From Lachnospiraceae bacterium (GTDB lineage: Bacteria; Bacillota; Clostridia; Lachnospirales; Lachnospiraceae): a DNA stretch of 5,076 nucleotides. The position numbers and the translations under genes are program-made. A model generated the notes under the pieces. The model searched no databases, had not been told where the DNA came from, and saw only the letters and a program-made list of their open reading frames with translations. The stretch is taken from the NCBI GenBank assembly GCA_017964055.1, contig JAGCSS010000260.1, positions 1-5,076 of the forward strand, written 5' to 3'. Positions within the stretch are counted from its first letter, which is position 1. The number at the start of each line of letters is the position of its first letter. Shown here piece by piece: positions 1 to 5,072 of this stretch.

Positions 1-611
1 AGGACTATCGAAGTCAGGGGAGAATAGGAAACAAATTTGAAGGGACCTGTGCCTACGGGCTTGGTCGCCTGCTCCGTGTAATCGCACGGAATGATGCTGC
101 TGGTGAAGTAGCCGATGAGCTCGGTATTGGGACTCGAAAGAGTCACGATAACCTTGTTGCCCTCGCTTGTTATGTCGGAAATAATTTTAAAAGCCGATAC
201 TGTGGAAACATCCGCTTCGGGTGTTTCGGACAGACCGGCCGCACGCTTGAGTGAATATATTACATCCTCTGCAGTTACTGCCTTGCCGTTATGGAACTTC
301 ACGCCGTCGCGAAGCACGAATGTGTACTTCAGGCCGTCGGTCGAGATCTCATAAGACGAAGCAACTGCGGGAACAAAATTGCCGTCCTTATCAACCTTGA
401 TAAGTCCTTCGAAAACGTTGTACAGAACTTCTTTTGTTCCTGCCGCTACTGCTTTGTGTGGGTCAAGACTGTCCAAATCCTGGGTTATTCCAACCGTTAT
501 TTTTCCGCCATAATAAACAGAATCGGTTCCTCCGTTTTCGGTACCGCCTTTGCATGCGCAAAGTGCAGTCGCGATCACGAGCAGCATCACGATGGAAAGT
601 ACTCTCTTCAT
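1..611 (-). CDS. ABC transporter substrate-binding lipoprotein, family 5 (partial, C-terminus beyond window)
   Basis: This is the extracellular solute receptor of an ABC importer of the oligopeptide/dipeptide/nickel class (SBP_bac_5, DppA/OppA-like), anchored to the outer face of the membrane by lipid. The window holds the first 203 residues; family members are usually 500-600 residues. Residues 1-20 are a lipoprotein signal (MKRV, a hydrophobic core, then LCAC with C20 as the lipidation site), followed by a Gly/Thr-rich spacer. The mature part begins with the typical first strand and the ITQDLDSLDPH segment (42-52). The family signature follows at about 98-123 (VLRDGVKFHNGK, then AEDVIYSLKR), and PVGTGPFKFVSY lies at 185-196. 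The start is fixed by the signal peptide and by AAAGAGG at 620-626, 8 nt upstream. It has its own promoter and a possible operator at 648-685. The ligand cannot be told from this half; peptides are most likely, nickel or opines are possible. Family certain, substrate unknown. Confidence 0.93.
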   Translation of the reverse strand, partial: MKRVLSIVMLLVIATALCACKGGTENGGTDSVYYGGKITVGITQDLDSLDPHKAVAAGTKEVLYNVFEGLIKVDKDGNFVPAVASSYEISTDGLKYTFVLRDGVKFHNGKAVTAEDVIYSLKRAAGLSETPEADVSTVSAFKIISDITSEGNKVIVTLSSPNTELIGYFTSSIIPCDYTEQATKPVGTGPFKFVSYSPLTSIV

Positions 612-647
612 GATGCTTACCTCTTTCTTAAATTTATTACAGGTCGA

Positions 648-676
648 AGTTTACTCCAACGCGCGGGAAATGTCAA
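648..676 (-). promoter_or_regulatory. Sigma-A-type promoter of the substrate-binding protein gene
   Basis: Read on the minus strand, a perfect -35 TTGACA (671-676) is followed by a 17-bp spacer and -10 TAAACT (648-653). Transcription would start near 640-644, giving a leader of about 30 nt that carries the AAAGAGG ribosome binding site. No structured leader is visible between it and the start codon. The match to consensus is strong; activity is inferred. Confidence 0.8.
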
Positions 677-685
677 GTTCCCGCG
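662..685. promoter_or_regulatory. Inverted repeat centred on the -35 box, candidate operator
   Basis: CGCGGGAA (662-669) and TTCCCGCG (678-685) form a perfect 8-bp dyad separated by 8 bp. The central 8 bp contain the TTGACA -35 box of the substrate-binding protein promoter. The centre-to-centre arm spacing is 16 bp, suited to a dimeric repressor that would exclude RNA polymerase. The dyad lies upstream of the transcription start, so it is not a leader hairpin or a terminator of that gene. I do not recognise the motif as that of a named regulator. Confidence 0.6.
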
Positions 686-725
686 TCATCTCGCGTACAA
701 AGTCCGCTCGATGACTGTTCACTTA

Positions 726-832
726 GCCCTCAGTCCGCACTTCGTGCTTCTATCAAACAACACGGCGCAATTGCAATTCTTCGGCTTGTAATTGCGCCGT
801 TATTGACTGATACGGCTTCGCCGACTGAGGGC
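726..832. repeat. Nested palindromic intergenic element with 10-bp terminal inverted repeats
   Basis: The ends are perfect inverted repeats, GCCCTCAGTC (726-735) and GACTGAGGGC (823-832). Inside lie three further hairpins: GCAC-TTC-GTGC at 737-747, a 15-bp stem with one G-T pair at 762-776/786-800 with a 9-nt loop, and CGGC-TTC-GCCG at 813-823, whose last base is shared with the right terminal arm. The whole could fold as a closed multi-branch structure or extrude as a cruciform. It has no coding capacity and lies 9 bp after the stop codon of ade. Size, terminal repeats and intergenic position resemble small non-autonomous palindromic elements (MITE or REP-like) that are common in gut Clostridia. 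No target-site duplication is obvious, so its mobility is unproven. Confidence 0.65.
762..800 (-). terminator. Long stem-loop downstream of ade, candidate terminator
   Basis: Arms at 762-776 and 786-800 pair over 15 bp (ACGGCGCAATT core plus four more pairs including one G-T), with loop 777-785. On the minus strand the stem is followed by GTTGTTTGATAG, which is only moderately T-rich. It lies about 40 bp past the ade stop codon and may end ade transcription. On the plus strand the following bases are TATTGACTG, a poorer tail. It belongs to the larger palindromic element, so termination may be incidental. Confidence 0.4.
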
Positions 833-841
833 ATTCGCTTA

Positions 842-2626
842 TCACTCAAACAATACCGGCACGTAGCTCTGCGTATCCACGTCGGCGAGGCCCTTGGTGA
901 GGATCCTCAGCTTCGGGATAACAGGCAGTGCCATGAATGCCAGCGTCATGAACGGATCGATGCCGTCGGGAACTCCGAGCAGGCGCGCCTGCGCCTTCAT
1001 CTCGATCAGCTTGTCCTCGACGTATTCCGCGTCGCGGTCGCACATGAGGCCGCCGATATTCAGAGGCAGCGTCGAGAGCACGCGTCCGTCGACAGCTATA
1101 GCCAGGCCGCCTTCATTTTCGCGGACTGCATTGGCAGCGACAGCCATATCCTCGTCATTGGTGCCGGCCACGATCAGGTTGTGCGAGTCGTGGGCGACAC
1201 TCGACGCGATGGCGCCGTATTTGATGCCGTAGCCCTTTACAAAGCCCACACCGACATGTCCGGTGTTCTTATGACGCTCTATCAGGGCGATCTTGATGAT
1301 GTCTTTATCCAGCTCTACGCCGCGCGCAGGGATATTGTGGCCTTCGACCGCACATTCGGCCGCACGCTCGAGATTGGCGGGAACTATGAGCTCTTTGGTG
1401 AGCAGCTCTCCCTGTATCATCTCGATCACGCGCTTTTTGCTGCCGGACTCCATAAGGATGAAATCCTGCGCACTGAGCTCGCGCATCTTAAAGCTGTGAT
1501 AAACTCTCGGATACTCGTCTTCCCTGCCCTTGAAGTCGCGGACATCGATGCATATCTTTCCGTCCTCGGCCACGAGCTTGCCCTTTTTATATACCTTTTC
1601 AACCTTGAATTCCTCGAGATCGGAAACTACGAGCAGGTCCGCCCTGTAACCGGGCGCGATTGCTCCGCGGTGCTTGAGCCCGAAGTACGAGGCTGCGTTA
1701 AAGCTCGCCATCTTGATCGCATTGGCGGGTTTCTTGCCGGCTTTGATGGCCTCCCTGATGATGTAGTCGATATGACCGAGTTCGATCAGATCGCCGGGAT
1801 GCTTATCATCCGTGACCAGCATGCAGCGGTCACAGTATTTGTCGTCAAACAGAGGAAGCAGCGCGTTAAGGTTTTTCGCCGCAGTGCCCTCTCTGATCAT
1901 GATCCACTGACCGCGCTTAAGCTTCTCTATGGCCTCCTCGGCGGTAGAGCACTCATGGTCGGACTCAACTCCCGCCGCCACATACGCGTTCAGGTCGCGG
2001 CCCGTCAGTCCGGGCGCGTGTCCGTCGATCAGTCGCTCATGGTCCTGAGCGCCCAGGATCTTCGAGATGATCTCACGGTCGTTGCGCACGGTGCCGTAGG
2101 AATTCATCAGTTCCGCAAGTCCCAGGACCCGGATGTTCGCGTAGAAACTGTTCAGTGAAGCGGCGTTCAGCTCCGCTCCTGCCTCATCGAGAGGCGTCGC
2201 GGGAACACATGACGGCAGCATGAAGAATACCTCAAAAGGCAGGTCTTTGCTGCTCTCGAGCATGAAGGAAAGTCCCTCAGCTCCCGCTACATTCGCGATC
2301 TCATGAGGATCGCAGATAACCGCTGTGGTTCCGTGAGGCAGAACGGCCTTGGCAAACTCCGAAGGCGCCAGCATCGAGCTCTCGATATGGATATGTCCGT
2401 CGATCAGACCAGGGCATATTATCTTGCCCGTCAGGTCGATCTCGGCATAACCCTCATAGCTGCCCAGACCGGCTATATAGCCGTTTCTGATCGCTACGTC
2501 GCACTCCTCGAGCTCACCCGTGAATACATTCAGCACCTTTGCGTTTTTCAGGACCAGATCCGCTTTTTCTTCACCCCGTGCAGCGGATATCAGTTCTTTT
2601 AATTCATCAGATTTCTCCAGACTCAT
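842..2626 (-). CDS. ade: Adenine deaminase (EC 3.5.4.2), amidohydrolase superfamily
   Basis: This cytoplasmic enzyme converts adenine to hypoxanthine and ammonia in purine salvage. The 594-residue length fits the bacterial Ade/AdeC family (about 570-600). In order: a short N-terminal beta segment (about 22-70), the metal-binding barrel opening with GLIDGHIHIESS (73-84, metal histidines H78 and H80), DPHEIANV (106-113), GLAELMNSYG (169-178, with the family glutamate E172), DGHAPG (201-206), SDHE (222-225), MIREG (243-247) and TDDKHPGD (272-279, catalytic aspartate region). Barrel strands return to the small beta domain at GYRADLLVV (326-334). The C-terminal Ade-specific region holds ERHKNTG (450-456), SVAHDSHNLIVAG (476-488) and PLNIGGLMCD (521-530). 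All expected catalytic residues appear present. The start is supported by AGGAGGT 8 nt upstream and by family length. It has its own promoter at 2648-2676. The gene upstream ends only 74 bp away in the same direction with no clear terminator between them. Confidence is very high. Confidence 0.97.
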   Translation of the reverse strand: MSLEKSDELKELISAARGEEKADLVLKNAKVLNVFTGELEECDVAIRNGYIAGLGSYEGYAEIDLTGKIICPGLIDGHIHIESSMLAPSEFAKAVLPHGTTAVICDPHEIANVAGAEGLSFMLESSKDLPFEVFFMLPSCVPATPLDEAGAELNAASLNSFYANIRVLGLAELMNSYGTVRNDREIISKILGAQDHERLIDGHAPGLTGRDLNAYVAAGVESDHECSTAEEAIEKLKRGQWIMIREGTAAKNLNALLPLFDDKYCDRCMLVTDDKHPGDLIELGHIDYIIREAIKAGKKPANAIKMASFNAASYFGLKHRGAIAPGYRADLLVVSDLEEFKVEKVYKKGKLVAEDGKICIDVRDFKGREDEYPRVYHSFKMRELSAQDFILMESGSKKRVIEMIQGELLTKELIVPANLERAAECAVEGHNIPARGVELDKDIIKIALIERHKNTGHVGVGFVKGYGIKYGAIASSVAHDSHNLIVAGTNDEDMAVAANAVRENEGGLAIAVDGRVLSTLPLNIGGLMCDRDAEYVEDKLIEMKAQARLLGVPDGIDPFMTLAFMALPVIPKLRILTKGLADVDTQSYVPVLFE

Positions 2627-2634
2627 ACCCCAAT

Positions 2635-2641
2635 ACCTCCT
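2635..2641 (-). promoter_or_regulatory. AGGAGGT ribosome binding site at the predicted transcript 5' end
   Basis: A perfect anti-16S match, AGGAGGT, lies 8 nt before the ade ATG. It begins at base 2641, which is also the expected +1 of the promoter at 2648-2676, an A seven bases past the -10 box. The leader would then be about 15 nt with the binding site at its extreme 5' end, leaving no room for a purine riboswitch or attenuator. Confidence 0.7.
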
Positions 2642-2647
2642 ACAACA

Positions 2648-2676
2648 ATTCTACCACGCGGACAATATTTTTTCAA
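2648..2676 (-). promoter_or_regulatory. Sigma-A-type promoter of ade
   Basis: Minus strand: -35 TTGAAA (2671-2676), a 17-bp spacer, and -10 TAGAAT (2648-2653). Each box differs from consensus at one position (TTGACA, TATAAT). An A/T-only dyad, AATATTT (2664-2670) and AAATATT (2683-2689), is centred at the upstream edge of the -35. It is too simple in composition to be claimed as an operator. Confidence 0.75.
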
Positions 2677-2700
2677 TGCGCTAAATATTTTTGTTGCAGA

Positions 2701-4131
2701 TCAATACAGCCAGAAAGTCTCGTCTCCTATCGCGACTCTCAGCCAGTCCACGGTACCGGTTCCGTCGGAAGCCGGAACCTTGAATACCGCGCCGAACACA
2801 GTCCCCAGACTGTCGGTCTCGAATCTGACCATTCCGTCGTCGGTGATATCCCAGGTCAGATCGTAGAAATCGCCGTCATAGCAGTACCAGCCCTGTCCCG
2901 GCATATAATCGTCGGTGTAGAACGAAAATGCGATATCGCGGAAATTGCTTCCCATGCCGACATATGTCAGCTGATCCGTAAGGACATCCTGCGAATAAAC
3001 CGCGCTCCACCCCGTTCCCGCGATCGCTTCTCTCCCGGCAGGCACCTGCTGCACGCTCTCCAGCTCGAGTTCCGGGATCTCCATATCGGAATAATCCGGG
3101 TATTCCTCTCCGTAATCGGGATACTGGGATACTTCGGCGAAAACGCAGTCCTCCATATAGACATGATCGACAAAAGCCCATTCGTTCGACTCGCCCTCAC
3201 CGAATGTGCAGCGGTAAAAGCTGAGCTGCGAGGAGAGATTGTAGTCGAATGATCCGCCCCAATAGGAACCTGTCATACGGCAGTCAAGGAAATTAAAATC
3301 GCCTGCGGGCTCCTGGATATCGAAAGGACCGTAAGTACAGTCCCTGATCACCGAACTGCTCACATACAGATCTCCGGTTTCCTCCGCTGTACCTATGCCG
3401 TATACACCGCAGCCGTACAGATCGAGTTCGCTCATATAAATGCTCTTGCACCGGATCAGATCGATAACATTACCCGTGCAGTCGCCTCTGTCGGTATGTC
3501 CCATGGTCATCCAGTGAAGCGAAATATCATTGCAATCCCTGAATGTCAGGATAGCGGCATAGCGGGGATCGGTAACGAGTTCGACCGCGGACATATCCGG
3601 TCCGGGTCCCGCGATGCTGATACCGTCAACATTTTTGACAACGAGCTGCCATCCGTCATACACGCCTTCGAACTCGACATATTCATGCTCATCGTTCCAG
3701 GCATAGATATCTTCCACCGTCTCAAACCTGTCGACAAATTCGCCGACATTGTAGCGTCCGGCCTCGATCAGGATCACAGCACCGGGCGCGATCGCCTCCG
3801 CCAGCTCCTCTATCGAAGAAACTTTAACCGCCGACTCTTTTCCGTCAGGAGGCTCGGGAAGCGCCTCGGTCGGCTCTGCCGTCGGCTCGGGCGTCGGTGT
3901 GGCTGTCGGTTCTGCCGTCGGCGCAGCCGTGGGTGTCGCAGGCACCTCTGTTAGAGTCGCCGCAGCTGTCGGAGTGGCCTTTGTCTCGTCCTGCCCCGCT
4001 GAAGGTATATCCGTTACGGGCGTTACGTTTGTTACGTCGGGCGCCTTCTTATTGCAGCCCGCAGCCGCCGCTGCCAGTACCAGGACCAGCACAAGTGCGG
4101 CAATCCTTGTAAACCGTCTGCTTCTTTTCAT
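2701..4131 (-). CDS. Beta-helix surface lipoprotein with Pro/Thr-rich linker and unknown C-terminal domain
   Basis: A secreted, lipid-anchored protein of 476 residues with no assignable activity. Residues 1-26 are a basic, then hydrophobic signal ending in AAGC with C26 as the likely lipidation site (the -3 residue is Ala, weaker than the usual Leu). Residues 52-96 are a Pro/Thr/Ala/Glu linker of wall-spanning type. About 100-130 form a start-of-helix region (VKVSSIEELAEAI, then LIEAGRY) typical of pectate-lyase-fold and NosD-like proteins. About 160-332 read as right-handed beta-helix turns, with Cys recurring after similar triplets (FRDC200, LIRC228, IRDC265, FLDC284, FYRC308, MEDC329). An acidic Tyr/Pro stretch (337-358) with tandem YPDY leads to a beta-rich, aromatic C-terminal domain (about 373-476) that I do not recognise. 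No catalytic set is evident, so glycan binding is as likely as lyase or hydrolase action. The start is supported by GGAG 6 nt upstream and by the signal peptide. It begins 17 bp after the HD-domain gene, suggesting co-transcription. Fold moderately sure, function unknown. Confidence 0.85.
   Translation of the reverse strand: MKRSRRFTRIAALVLVLVLAAAAAGCNKKAPDVTNVTPVTDIPSAGQDETKATPTAAATLTEVPATPTAAPTAEPTATPTPEPTAEPTEALPEPPDGKESAVKVSSIEELAEAIAPGAVILIEAGRYNVGEFVDRFETVEDIYAWNDEHEYVEFEGVYDGWQLVVKNVDGISIAGPGPDMSAVELVTDPRYAAILTFRDCNDISLHWMTMGHTDRGDCTGNVIDLIRCKSIYMSELDLYGCGVYGIGTAEETGDLYVSSSVIRDCTYGPFDIQEPAGDFNFLDCRMTGSYWGGSFDYNLSSQLSFYRCTFGEGESNEWAFVDHVYMEDCVFAEVSQYPDYGEEYPDYSDMEIPELELESVQQVPAGREAIAGTGWSAVYSQDVLTDQLTYVGMGSNFRDIAFSFYTDDYMPGQGWYCYDGDFYDLTWDITDDGMVRFETDSLGTVFGAVFKVPASDGTGTVDWLRVAIGDETFWLY
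3844..3978 (-). repeat. Low-complexity DNA encoding the Pro/Thr/Ala/Glu linker
   Basis: Forty-five codons (residues 52-96 of the lipoprotein) encode repeated PT, EPT and APT units such as PTAEPTA and TPTPEPTAEPTE. On the plus strand this shows as recurrent GTCGG units. The unit is irregular rather than an exact tandem array, so slippage is possible but not evident. The protein role is inferred to be a flexible spacer that carries the beta-helix through the cell wall. Confidence 0.75.
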
Positions 4132-4148
4132 TTTCTTCTCCGTTTCTT

Positions 4149-4739
4149 TTATTCGTCCATCTGTGCGTTTATGACATCCTCGCTCGCAGCCATCGCACGG
4201 AGCGTCATATCGAGCAGCTTATCCAGCTCCCAGCCCAGCTGTTCCGCGCCGCGTTCGATCACTTCCCGCGAGCATCCGGCCGCAAAACCTTTGCTCTTGT
4301 ATTTCTTTTTCAGAGACTTAAGCTCCATATCCTTGCAGCTCCTCGAGGGCCTCATGAGCGCTGCCGCCCAGATAAGCCCGGTCAGCTCGTCCGCGGCAAA
4401 GAGAACCTTCTCCATCTCATGGACCGGCTCCACATCTATAGTCGTGCCGTTGCCCACGGTGATGCCGTATCCGTGCGAACATACCGAATGTATGATATCA
4501 TCGCTGACCCCGCCGTCCCTCAGCAGCTCCGGCGCCTTCAGGCAGTGCTCGTCGGGATACAGCTCAAAGTCGATGTCATGCAGGAGTCCGACGATCCCCC
4601 AATGCTCCTCCTCATCGGCGTATCCCAGTTCCTTCGCATACCATCTCATAACGGCCTCAACCGTCAGCGAATGCTGTATATGGAACGGGTCCTTATTGTA
4701 TTTCTTTAACAGATCAAATGCTTCGTTTCTGGTGATCAT
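4149..4739 (-). CDS. HD-domain (HDIG-type) predicted metal-dependent hydrolase
   Basis: A cytoplasmic 196-residue member of the HD superfamily, whose members are mostly phosphohydrolases acting on nucleotides or phosphate esters. The substrate of this subfamily is not known to me. Visible metal-site motifs are H23 (FHIQHSL), H54-D55 (GLLHDID), H84 and H89 (IIHSVCSHGYG), and D117 (AADELTGLI). The subfamily signature DELTGLI, then RPSRS (130-134) and a lysine-rich KSLKKKYKSK (141-150), is typical of small clostridial HD proteins. The single domain fills the protein, with no transmembrane part. An upstream in-frame ATG would give 219 residues. I prefer the inner start because the family begins at MITRNEA-like residues and a strong AAGGAGG lies 8 nt upstream (AGGAGG also at 5 nt), while the longer version would translate a hairpin. 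It is 17 bp upstream of the lipoprotein gene and probably leads that operon. Family certain, reaction unknown. Confidence 0.92.
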   Translation of the reverse strand: MITRNEAFDLLKKYNKDPFHIQHSLTVEAVMRWYAKELGYADEEEHWGIVGLLHDIDFELYPDEHCLKAPELLRDGGVSDDIIHSVCSHGYGITVGNGTTIDVEPVHEMEKVLFAADELTGLIWAAALMRPSRSCKDMELKSLKKKYKSKGFAAGCSREVIERGAEQLGWELDKLLDMTLRAMAASEDVINAQMDE

Positions 4740-4766
4740 AACTGCCTCCTCCTTTTTTCGAATCAT

Positions 4767-4774
4767 AGTATAAC
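4767..4774 (-). promoter_or_regulatory. Extended -10 element, candidate proximal promoter of the HD-domain gene
   Basis: Minus strand: TATACT (4767-4772) is preceded by TGT, giving a TGn extended -10. The matching -35 position (4790-4795, CGTTCA) is poor and falls inside the hairpin at 4776-4805. Transcription would start near 4759-4760, leaving a leader of about 20 nt with the AAGGAGGAGG binding site. It competes as an explanation with the distal promoter at 4852-4879; both may be used. Confidence 0.45.
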
Positions 4775-4775
4775 A

Positions 4776-4805
4776 CAAAAGCACCCGCTTGAACGAGTGC
4801 TTTTG
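4776..4805 (-). terminator. 12-bp hairpin ahead of the HD-domain gene, terminator or attenuator
   Basis: On the minus strand CAAAAGCACTCG (4805-4794) pairs with CGGGTGCTTTTG (4787-4776) around a 6-nt loop: 12 pairs, one of them U-G. The A-tract/G-C stem/T-tract layout, running on into TGTGTTAT, resembles a Rho-independent terminator. In plus-strand RNA the same site has a C/A mismatch, so the structure favours minus-strand transcripts. There is no minus-strand gene upstream to terminate, so it would act on a transcript from the promoter at 4852-4879, as leader attenuation or as the end of a short RNA. Confidence 0.5.
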
Positions 4806-4851
4806 CAATATTTCACATGTTATCCCTGCGGCTCATGCCGCCACAGCTAAG

Positions 4852-4879
4852 ATGATAGCACATTTCATAAACTATGCAA
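4852..4879 (-). promoter_or_regulatory. Candidate distal leftward promoter
   Basis: Minus strand: TTGCAT (4874-4879), a 16-bp spacer, and TATCAT (4852-4857). The start would fall near 4845-4848. The transcript would first pass a GCGGC-ATGA-GCCGC hairpin (arms 4837-4841 and 4828-4832), then the terminator-like hairpin at 4776-4805, before reaching the HD-domain ribosome binding site. One arm of the inverted repeat at 4863-4905 fills its spacer. Confidence 0.45.
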
Positions 4880-4905
4880 CTAAAAATGCAAAATTGTTTA
4901 TGAAA
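4863..4905. promoter_or_regulatory. Spaced 10-bp inverted repeat between divergent promoters, candidate operator
   Basis: TTTCATAAAC (4863-4872) and GTTTATGAAA (4896-4905) are perfect inverted copies whose centres are 33 bp apart, about three DNA turns. The 23-bp centre contains a direct repeat, ATGCAA at 4874-4879 and 4886-4891. The left arm lies in the spacer of the leftward promoter. The right arm is 17 bp before the -35 of the rightward promoter. The placement suits a regulator acting on both directions. No named regulator is recognised. Confidence 0.45.
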
Positions 4906-4922
4906 CATTACGAATTTTCACG

Positions 4923-4951
4923 TTTACATCAACGAAATTTCGTGATATAGT
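4923..4951 (+). promoter_or_regulatory. Rightward promoter with a palindromic operator in its spacer
   Basis: TTTACA (4923-4928), a 17-bp spacer, and TATAGT (4946-4951) make a near-consensus sigma-A promoter for the gene starting at 5073. The spacer contains a perfect 12-bp palindrome, ACGAAATTTCGT (4932-4943), a good site for a dimeric repressor. A related but imperfect copy, ACGAATTTTCACGT, lies just upstream at 4910-4923. The start is expected near 4958, giving a leader of about 115 nt. Confidence 0.7.
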
Positions 4952-4957
4952 TTAGTC

Positions 4958-5072
4958 GTAATCTTTGTGCAAGATTGCATATTTACAGAGAAGTGTTCTG
5001 ATTCTTTTGGGTATATTGTCCAAAAACATTTTCACTTTTCTCAGGCATTAAAATAATGAAGGGGGTATTGCA
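4958..5072 (+). promoter_or_regulatory. Structured 5' leader of the rightward gene
   Basis: The predicted leader has a small hairpin AATCTT-TGTGC-AAGATT (4960-4976) and a larger one whose outer arms are GAGAAGTG (4988-4995) and CACTTTTCTC (5033-5042, two-base bulge), enclosing TTTTGG (5005-5010) and CCAAAA (5020-5025). The stems are A/T-rich and modest. I do not recognise a known riboswitch consensus. The segment after 5042 carries the ribosome binding site unpaired. Confidence 0.35.

Noticed and set aside
685..715. GTCATC/GATGAC inverted repeat upstream of the substrate-binding protein promoter
   Set aside because: It has only 6 bp arms with a 19-bp gap and no positional relation to a core promoter element.
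291..791. A 166-codon plus-strand frame overlapping the substrate-binding protein start and the palindromic element
   Set aside because: It is antisense to the signal-peptide region of a recognised gene, runs through promoter and hairpins, and has no family features.
803..2158. A 451-codon open frame on the plus strand opposite ade
   Set aside because: It lies almost wholly antisense to the well-supported adenine deaminase, has no ribosome binding site of note, starts inside the palindromic element and encodes a His/Arg/Asp-rich sequence typical of the mirror of a codon-biased gene.
2664..2689. AATATTT/AAATATT dyad over the ade -35 box
   Set aside because: It is seven A/T-only pairs in an A/T-rich promoter, which is expected by chance; it is neither a convincing operator nor a terminator for the lipoprotein gene.
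2539..3252. A 237-codon plus-strand frame spanning the ade start and the lipoprotein end
   Set aside because: It crosses the ade promoter and two real genes on the other strand and has no recognisable domain.
4149..4808. A longer 219-residue version of the HD-domain protein
   Set aside because: The extra 23 residues would be encoded by the hairpin and ribosome binding site region; the inner ATG has an excellent binding site and matches the family N-terminus.
4740..5072. A CRISPR array, tRNA, known riboswitch or small protein gene in the divergent intergenic region
   Set aside because: There are no regularly spaced direct repeats, no cloverleaf, no motif matching purine, T-box, c-di-GMP or similar consensus that I can recognise, and no short frame with a good ribosome binding site.
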